In this document: piece by piece, positions 1 to 4,557 of the stretch
Numbering within the stretch: the stretch's first letter is position 1
How the letters are laid out: the number at the start of each line of letters is the position of its first letter
Assembly (NCBI GenBank): GCA_044227705.1
Contig: JBGAWE010000237.1
Span: 1 to 7,916, forward strand
Source: JANOQP01 sp044227705
GTDB taxonomy: Bacteria; Bacteroidota; Bacteroidia; Chitinophagales; Saprospiraceae
Direction: 5' to 3'
DNA: 7,916 bases
The notes under the pieces: generated by a model
The model's input: only the letters and a program-made list of their open reading frames with translations
Told to the model about the DNA's origin: nothing
Databases searched by the model: none
Translations under genes and position numbers: made by a program

Positions 1-84
1 AGTCCACTAATCTCCTCCCTCCATATTATTCAATTCAAACAGCCTCCTGCCGAGCACCCGGGCGGGGCAAAAACTAATCTTCCA

Positions 85-2160
85 ATGGGTATCCGGTACA
101 CGCTTCGCTCTTTAATCCTGTTGCTGGCCATGCTCGCCTCGGCGGCCGGGCTGGCGCAGCACGTCAGTTTTCGAATCACGCTCGCCTCGGACGGCTACTA
201 CACGGCCTATCTGAAGACCGACCAGACCATCCCCAACTCGCCGACTGTCCTGCGGCAGACCAACCAGGGGGCGCAGTACACCTTCAAAGTGCCGACGGGC
301 GGGCTGGTGGTGACGAACTTCACCAGCCTCGCTGGAACGTGGTCGGACAACGCCATCGAGGTGAACCCGTATGGCTGGGGGTACGACTACATCTCCGTCG
401 GCCTCGTCGCCGCGACGACCGCCATCAACTACACGGTCGGCACGGAGGTGGCCGTCTTCAAGTTCAAGAACTCGGCTGCCTGCCTCGGCGCGCTCGAGCT
501 GATGGAGGCCAACGACCCCATCCTCTCCGTCGTCCCGCCCTATTCGGGCAACGTGGGCAATGCCATCACCGTCTTCAACTATGGCGCGGGCAACTCTTGG
601 AAGGACAACTACCAGACCGGCACCGCCAACTGCAACCTAGACGCTGACGGCGACGGTGTGACCATCCTCAACGACCCGAACGACGCCAACCCTTGCGTTC
701 CGAGCGTCTCGGCGGGCGTCTGCGATTTCGACGGCGACGGCCTCGTCAACTCCACCGACCCTGACGACGACAACGACGGTGTGCTCGACGCAGCCGACTC
801 GGACGACTACAACGTCTGCGTCCCGAACAAGACCGACCCGACGTGCGACTTCGACGGCGACGGGCAAATCAACTCCGTCGACCCCGACGACGACAACGAC
901 AGCGTCGTCGACGCGAGCGACCCCGACGACTTCAACATCTGCGTCCCCAGTGCCACCGGGCCGACATGCGACTTCGACGGCGACGGCCTTGCGAACTCCG
1001 TCGACCCCGACGACGACAACGACGGCGTTCTCGACCCGGCCGACCTGGATGATTTCAACGTTTGTGTCCCGAACCAAACCGACCCGACGTGCGACTTTGA
1101 CGGCGACGGCCTAGCCAACTCGACCGACCCTGACGACGACAACGACGGTGTTCTCGACGCGAGCGACCCGGACGATTTCAACGTCTGCGTCCCGAACAAG
1201 ACCGACCCGACGTGCGATTTCGACGGCGACGGCCTAGCCAACTCGGCCGACCCTGACGACGACAACGACGGTGTTCTCGACGCGAGCGACCCGGACGATT
1301 TCAACGTCTGCGAGCTGCTGAAGACCGACCCGACGTGCGATTTCGACGGCGACGGCCTAGCCAACTCGACCGACCCTGACGACGACAACGACGGTGTTCT
1401 CGACGCGAGCGACCCGGACGATTTCAACGTCTGCGACCCGCAGAAGACCGACCCGACGTGCGACTTCGACGGCGACGGCCTTGCCAACTCGAGCGACCCT
1501 GACGACGACAACGACGGTGTTCTCGACGCGAGCGACCCTGGACGATTTCAACGTCTGCGACCCGCAGAAGACCGACCCGACGTGCGACTTCGACGGCGAC
1601 GGCCTTGCCAACTCGACCGACCCCGACGACGACAACGACGGCGTGGCCGATGCCAGCGACCCGGACGATTTCAACGTCTGCGACCCGCAGAAGACCGACC
1701 CGACGTGCGACTTCGACGGCGACGGTCTGCTACGGCTCGACCGACCCCGATGACGACGAAGGCGGCGTTGCCGACGCGAGCGACCCTGACGATTTCAACG
1801 TCTGTAACCCGAACAAGACCGACCCGACGTGCGACTTCGACGGCGACGGGACGCCGAACTCGACGGACCCGGACGACGACAACGACGGCGTTGCCGACGC
1901 GAGCGACCCTGGACGACTTCAACGTCTGCGTCCCGCTGGTGATCGACCCGAGCTGCGACTTCGATGGCGACGGCATCTCACCTCGACCGACCCGGACGAC
2001 GACAACGACGGCGTTGCCGACGCGAGCGACCCGGACGACTTCAACATCTGCAACCGTTGAAGACCGACCCGACGTGCGACTTCGATGGCGACGGCCTTGC
2101 CAACTCTACGGACCCCGACGACGACAACGACGGCACGCCCGATGCAAGCGACCCGGATGA
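85..2160 (+). CDS. Gene 1, 5' piece: signal peptide, shared module and start of the calcium-binding repeat array
   Basis: This is the 691-codon open frame from the ATG at 85 to the TGA at 2158-2160. Residues 1-24 form a signal peptide: a basic start with R4 and R8, a Leu-rich core, and probable cleavage G-L-A before Q25. Residues 25-182 are the module shared with the three downstream genes (V-P-T-G-G-L, D-Y-I-S-V-G-L, F-K-F-K-N, L-M-E-A-N-D-P, N-V-G-N). From residue 213 the Asp-rich repeats begin, each starting C-D-F-D-G-D-G. Sense is lost after the first +1 shift near 1539: downstream residues become Arg-rich or Thr-rich, which is the repeat read out of frame, with one short return to frame around 1910-1975. 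The last 200 or so residues are therefore mostly not real protein. No Shine-Dalgarno sequence precedes the start, as is usual in Bacteroidota. Confidence 0.8.
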   Translation: MGIRYTLRSLILLLAMLASAAGLAQHVSFRITLASDGYYTAYLKTDQTIPNSPTVLRQTNQGAQYTFKVPTGGLVVTNFTSLAGTWSDNAIEVNPYGWGYDYISVGLVAATTAINYTVGTEVAVFKFKNSAACLGALELMEANDPILSVVPPYSGNVGNAITVFNYGAGNSWKDNYQTGTANCNLDADGDGVTILNDPNDANPCVPSVSAGVCDFDGDGLVNSTDPDDDNDGVLDAADSDDYNVCVPNKTDPTCDFDGDGQINSVDPDDDNDSVVDASDPDDFNICVPSATGPTCDFDGDGLANSVDPDDDNDGVLDPADLDDFNVCVPNQTDPTCDFDGDGLANSTDPDDDNDGVLDASDPDDFNVCVPNKTDPTCDFDGDGLANSADPDDDNDGVLDASDPDDFNVCELLKTDPTCDFDGDGLANSTDPDDDNDGVLDASDPDDFNVCDPQKTDPTCDFDGDGLANSSDPDDDNDGVLDASDPGRFQRLRPAEDRPDVRLRRRRPCQLDRPRRRQRRRGRCQRPGRFQRLRPAEDRPDVRLRRRRSATARPTPMTTKAALPTRATLTISTSVTRTRPTRRATSTATGRRTRRTRTTTTTALPTRATLDDFNVCVPLVIDPSCDFDGDGISPRPTRTTTTTALPTRATRTTSTSATVEDRPDVRLRWRRPCQLYGPRRRQRRHARCKRPG

Positions 2161-2379
2161 TTTCAACGTTTGTTCCCCGCTGAAAACCGCGGCGAGCTGC
2201 GACTTCGACGGCGACGGAACGCCCAACTCCGTCGATCCCGACGACGACAACGACGGCGTTGCCGACGCGAGCGACCCGGACGACTTCAATATCTGCTCCC
2301 CCGTCGCCACCGGCCCGACGTGCGATTTCGACGGCGACGGAACGCCCAACTCGACCGACCCCGACGACGACAACGACGG
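721..2379 (+). repeat. In-frame tandem repeat: 14 units of 123 bp (41 residues), TSP3-like and Asp-rich
   Basis: Units start at the TGC of C-D-F-D-G-D-G at 721, 844, 967, 1090, 1213, 1336, 1459, 1583, 1706, 1830, 1954, 2075, 2198 and 2321. Spacing is exactly 123 bp except where indels occur: 124 three times and 121 once. The consensus runs C-D-F-D-G-D-G, L-A-N-S, T-D-P-D-D-D-N-D-G, V-L-D-A-S-D-P-D-D-F-N-V-C, then a variable eight-residue linker such as V-P-N-K-T-D-P-T. The last unit is complete only to about 2379 and passes into ordinary TSP3-like loops. A degenerate leading half-unit lies at about 634-720. The D-x-D-G-D-G and D-P-D-D-D-N-D-G stretches are calcium-loop motifs. The two Cys per unit, 33 positions apart inclusive, suggest regular disulfides. 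Units from about 1090 to 1582 are nearly identical even at synonymous sites, while the outer units differ more, which points to recent expansion or homogenisation in the middle. Confidence 0.95.
1535..2058 (+). other. Cluster of five single-base indels within the repeat array
   Basis: Compared with neighbouring units, GACCCTGGAC occurs at 1535-1544 and again near 1906-1915, where other units read GACCCGGAC or GACCCTGAC. The extra base is what results when both spellings are merged. A third +1 lies in 1725-1735, where CTGCTACGGCTCG replaces CTTGCCAACTCG. A base is missing in 1972-1985 (ATCTCACCTCG, where the unit pattern expects six bases before TCG) and another near 2053-2056 (AACCGTTGAAG against the expected AACCCGCTGAAG), the latter creating a TGA. 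The unit at 1706 also has unusual substitutions just after its indel (D-D-D-E-G-G in place of D-D-D-N-D-G). The shifts net to +1. Confidence 0.85.
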
Positions 2380-3397
2380 CCTCTCCGACATCTACGAATC
2401 GGGCCTCGGCCTCGACCCGTTTGACAACGACAGCGATAACGACGGCATCTCCGACGGCAACGAGGACACCGACGGCGACGGCATCTCCAACGCCGAGGAG
2501 ACCGACGGCGACGGCATCCTTGACGGCGACCCGTTCAACCCCTGTTCGCCGTCGGCCAACAACCCCGTCTGCGACCCGAAGGTGGTCGTCAACGTGAAGG
2601 CCCTGCTGCAAGGTCCCTACGTCTCGAGCGGCACGGGCGCGGGCCTCATGCGCGATTCGCTGCGCCGCCGGGGCTATGTCCCGCTCACCGAGCCGTACTC
2701 CGACCTGGCGTCCGTCCTGCCGACGCAGCATCCTTTCGTCCACCACGGAGAAGGGGGAGGGGAGACGACGACAGCCCTCATGTTCGTCCCGACCGGAAAC
2801 GACGCGATTGTTGACTGGGTGATGATCGAACTGCGCTCGGCGACCGACCCGGCGGAGGTGCTCTACACGAAATCGGCGCTCATCCAGCGCGACGGCGACA
2901 TCGTCAACCCGAACGGGACCGCGCTCTCCATCGACGCACCCGCTGGAAGCTACTACCTCGCCGTCCGCCACCGCAACCACCTCGGGGTGATGACCGCCGC
3001 GCCCGTCGCGCTCGGCTACACAAACCCGCCAACCGTCGATTTCACCTCGTCCGCCACGGCGGTCTGGGGGACGAACGCGCGGAAAATAGACGGCACCAAG
3101 CGCCTCCTCTGGGGCGGCGACACCAACGCCGACCGGAAAATCATCTTCCAGGGGGGCAACGGCGACCGAGACCGCATCTTCTTCGACATACTGGGGAACG
3201 TGCTCAACACGGCTGGCAACTTCAACTACATCACCCGCGAGTACCGCTCGGGCGACACCAACCTCGACGGCGACGTCAAGTTCCAGGGCGGGACGAACGA
3301 CATCGACAACGCCATCTTCTTCAACGTCCTGCTCCACCCGGCGCAGAACGCGGCCAACCCGTCGGTCATCTATATCATCTACGAGCAGTTGCCGTGA
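1964..3397 (+). CDS. Gene 1, 3' piece: last repeats and conserved C-terminal domain with two dockerin-like loops
   Basis: This is the 477-codon frame that ends gene 1. The ATG at 1964 lies inside a repeat unit and its first 30 or so residues are out of frame, so it is not a natural start. Genuine protein begins near 2057. It holds the last three 41-residue repeats, then more canonical thrombospondin-type-3-like loops (D-N-D-S-D-N-D-G, D-T-D-G-D-G, E-T-D-G-D-G) at about 2420-2545. From 2575 comes a globular domain starting with V-K-A-L-L-Q-G-P-Y and containing W-V-M-I-E-L-R, L-I-Q-R-D-G-D-I-V, Y-Y-L-A-V-R-H-R-N-H-L-G-V and two loops, G-D-T-N-A-D-R-K-I-I-F-Q-G and G-D-T-N-L-D-G-D-V-K-F-Q-G, each followed by I-F-F-[DN]. 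It ends E-Q-L-P. From memory this tail recurs on large secreted proteins of Saprospiria; I cannot name a Pfam family. The D-x-N-x-D-x-x loops suggest calcium binding as in dockerins or EF-hands. No recognisable T9SS type A or B tail follows. Confidence 0.8.
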   Translation: MATASHLDRPGRRQRRRCRRERPGRLQHLQPLKTDPTCDFDGDGLANSTDPDDDNDGTPDASDPDDFNVCSPLKTAASCDFDGDGTPNSVDPDDDNDGVADASDPDDFNICSPVATGPTCDFDGDGTPNSTDPDDDNDGLSDIYESGLGLDPFDNDSDNDGISDGNEDTDGDGISNAEETDGDGILDGDPFNPCSPSANNPVCDPKVVVNVKALLQGPYVSSGTGAGLMRDSLRRRGYVPLTEPYSDLASVLPTQHPFVHHGEGGGETTTALMFVPTGNDAIVDWVMIELRSATDPAEVLYTKSALIQRDGDIVNPNGTALSIDAPAGSYYLAVRHRNHLGVMTAAPVALGYTNPPTVDFTSSATAVWGTNARKIDGTKRLLWGGDTNADRKIIFQGGNGDRDRIFFDILGNVLNTAGNFNYITREYRSGDTNLDGDVKFQGGTNDIDNAIFFNVLLHPAQNAANPSVIYIIYEQLP

Positions 3398-3401
3398 TTC
3401 G

Positions 3402-3465
3402 GGAGCAACCGAGGAATTGAAGAACCGAGGCGTCCAACCCCTCGGCTCTTCGATTCCTCGGCTCC
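3402..3465. repeat. Inverted repeat (21-bp arms, 9-nt loop) downstream of gene 1, overlapping short tandem repeats
   Basis: The arms are 3410-3430 and 3440-3460, separated by nine bases. By my pairing, 19 of 21 positions are Watson-Crick, one is a G-T wobble and one is a mismatch. GGAGC at 3402-3406 can extend the stem by pairing with GCTCC at 3461-3465 across a three-base bulge. It starts five bases after the stop of gene 1. No T-run follows, so it is not a textbook intrinsic terminator. It may be a 3'-end stabilising hairpin or a REP-like element. The right arm is also the first copy of a 16-bp imperfect tandem repeat (CTCGGCTCTTCGATTC at 3441, CTCGGCTCCTCACTTC at 3457, 13 of 16 identical) with a partial third copy at 3473. 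Confidence 0.75.
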
Positions 3466-3506
3466 TCACTTCCTCGATTCTTCAAAAAAGTAAAATCTTT
3501 TCAGCA

Positions 3507-4343
3507 ATGAAAATCTCGATCATCTCCGCCGCCGTCCTCTTCCTCGCAACGGCGGCGACCGCGCAAGTCAAGTTCAAAATCTCGAAGCTCGCCGACAACG
3601 AGACCTATCAAGTCATCGCCGTCGCCGAGAGCGACTACGTTTTCCCGCAGAGTATCGTCTCGACGGGTCAGGTCACCGTCAAGGCTCCGGCCAACTCGCT
3701 CGCCCCGGTCGACATCCTGCCCGGCACGGGCGGCGCCCGCTGGGCGAAGAACTCCATCGCTTCCTCGCCCGCAGAGGCGAAAGGCTGGGACTACATCTCC
3801 TTCGGCCTCATCGACCTCGGCACGCGGAACGTGGAGTTCAAAAAGGGGAAAGAGGTCGTCCTTTTCTCGTTCAAAAACGCCTACAAGTGCAGCGGCGAGG
3901 TCAGCCTGATGGACAACGCGACCGACCCCTTCCGCGCCCCAAACTCGCAAAGCGCCAACGTCGGTCAGCAGATAACCATCCTCGGCGCAGGCGGCGACGC
4001 TTTCGCAGGCGTGATGAAGGACGGCGGTTCAGTCCCTTGCGCCGACCCGACGGCCTTCGATGACAAGGAGCAGTCGGAGCTTTTCTGGGTCTACCCGAAC
4101 CCGTCGATGGGGCCGGTCACGGTCAATTCCTTCTGGAAAGGCGACGAGGCCGAGGCCGTCACCATCCGCATCGTCGACATGACGGGCCGCGCCGTTTGGT
4201 TCAAAAAGACCACCATGCAGCCCGGCTTCAACACCTGGTCGGTCGATTTGTCGACCTTCCCGGAGGCTAACTTCCACGTGACGTTCACGGGCGACAGTGG
4301 GTTTTTCTACTCGCTGAACAACATGATTAATTTGAAAAGGTGA
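3507..4343 (+). CDS. Gene 2: short secreted module protein with a T9SS type A sorting domain
   Basis: This gene encodes 278 residues. Residues 1-19 are a signal peptide (M-K-I-S-I-I-S, hydrophobic core, cleavage A-T-A before Q20). Residues 20 to about 172 are the shared module and nothing else: I-V-S-T-G-Q-V-T-V, D-Y-I-S-F-G-L, V-V-L-F-S-F-K-N, C-S-G, L-M-D, N-V-G-Q-Q-I-T. After a short linker, residues about 193-278 resemble the Por_Secre_tail/type A C-terminal domain: V-Y-P-N-P-S-M-G-P-V-T-V, then I-R-I-V-D-M-T-G-R, then M-Q-P-G-F-N and V-D-L-S. Such tails direct Sec-exported proteins through the type IX system to the surface or medium. I chose the ATG at 3507 because it starts a clean signal peptide and follows an AT-rich leader (3480-3506); a TTG 90 bp upstream lies inside the hairpin. 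It is the minimal version of the module and could be a simple adhesin or a binding partner. Its function is unknown. Confidence 0.9.
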   Translation: MKISIISAAVLFLATAATAQVKFKISKLADNETYQVIAVAESDYVFPQSIVSTGQVTVKAPANSLAPVDILPGTGGARWAKNSIASSPAEAKGWDYISFGLIDLGTRNVEFKKGKEVVLFSFKNAYKCSGEVSLMDNATDPFRAPNSQSANVGQQITILGAGGDAFAGVMKDGGSVPCADPTAFDDKEQSELFWVYPNPSMGPVTVNSFWKGDEAEAVTIRIVDMTGRAVWFKKTTMQPGFNTWSVDLSTFPEANFHVTFTGDSGFFYSLNNMINLKR

Positions 4344-4346
4344 TTC

Positions 4347-4422
4347 GATTTTCGATTGGGTTGATTTGCGATTTACGCCAAGGCACCACCTCGTAAATCG
4401 CAAATCAACCCAATCGAAAATC
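4347..4422. repeat. Perfect 31-bp inverted repeat with 14-nt spacer after gene 2
   Basis: The left arm 4347-4377 is the exact reverse complement of the right arm 4392-4422. The spacer 4378-4391 could add three more pairs (AGG with CCT) around a small loop. It begins four bases after the stop codon of gene 2. The arms are AT-rich (CGATT, TTGATTTGCG, ATTTACG) in a GC-rich region, and are followed by a pyrimidine-rich stretch rather than a T-run. It could act as a bidirectional 3'-end or mRNA-stabilising hairpin, or be a copy of a REP/MITE-like palindrome. The CGATT motifs are also present in the hairpin after gene 1. Confidence 0.9.
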
Positions 4423-4509
4423 CCCATCCCGCCCCCCGTTTCTCGGTAGTTCTCAAAGTGCCTTTTCGCGGCATTTCTGGCCCGGTTTTTGGTTTGAAAC
4501 AAAGTTTTT

Positions 4510-4547
4510 CCTGTTTTGAACAAGGCCGTTTCGGCTCGCAGAACAGG
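4510..4547 (+). promoter_or_regulatory. Possible leader hairpin just upstream of gene 3
   Basis: Positions 4510-4518 can pair with 4539-4547 (nine pairs including one G-T: CCTGTT with AACAGG at the base), with an inner GCCG (4525-4528) pairing with CGGC (4532-4535) around TTT. The structure ends 10 bases before the chosen start codon at 4558. It could shape translation of gene 3, but stems of this size arise by chance in GC-rich DNA and no regulator can be named. The rest of the 4423-4557 gap shows no clear promoter match. Confidence 0.3.
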
Positions 4548-4557
4548 CCAACGTCCC

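Larger units (their letters stand above)
85..3397 (+). pseudogene. Reconstructed full gene 1: secreted TSP3-repeat protein interrupted by five indels
   Basis: Taken together, the two open frames form one gene. Reading passes from frame 1 to frame 2 near 1539 (+1), to frame 3 near 1725-1735 (+1), back to frame 1 near 1910 (+1), to frame 3 near 1975-1983 (-1) and to frame 2 near 2053-2056 (-1), then stays open to the TGA at 3395-3397. Each shift is visible because the protein repeat resumes in the new frame. Corrected, the product is about 1103 residues: signal peptide 1-24, shared N-terminal module about 25-182, Asp-rich 41-residue repeats from 213 to about 765, canonical TSP3-like calcium loops to about 830, and a C-terminal domain 831-1103. 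I label it a pseudogene because the sequence as given does not encode one protein, but I think sequence error is likelier than true decay, since everything outside the repeats is intact. Confidence 0.75.

Noticed and set aside
807..1511. 234-residue - strand frame with a Ser/Pro-rich repeat
   Set aside because: It is the reverse complement of the 123-bp array and repeats with the same period. The + strand reading has calcium loops, a signal peptide and a matching C-terminus.
1535..2058. Programmed ribosomal frameshifting
   Set aside because: Five separate shifts in both directions with no slippery heptamer or stop-codon context; error or decay explains them better.
721..2379. CRISPR-like array
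   Set aside because: Period 123 bp with no spacer-repeat alternation; the whole period codes for a conserved peptide.
1919..3469. 516-residue open frame on the - strand
   Set aside because: It lies opposite gene 1 and is built of Val/Arg/Asp low-complexity sequence that mirrors the repeats. GC-rich DNA lacking stop codons produces such frames. No signal peptide or domain is visible.
3417..3506. Upstream TTG start for gene 2
   Set aside because: It lies within the hairpin arm and adds 30 residues ahead of a complete signal peptide. The ATG at 3507 is clearly better.
4516..4557. Upstream TTG start for gene 3
   Set aside because: It would put 14 extra residues, including R-R, before the signal peptide and lies in the leader hairpin. 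The ATG at 4558 or 4564 fits better.
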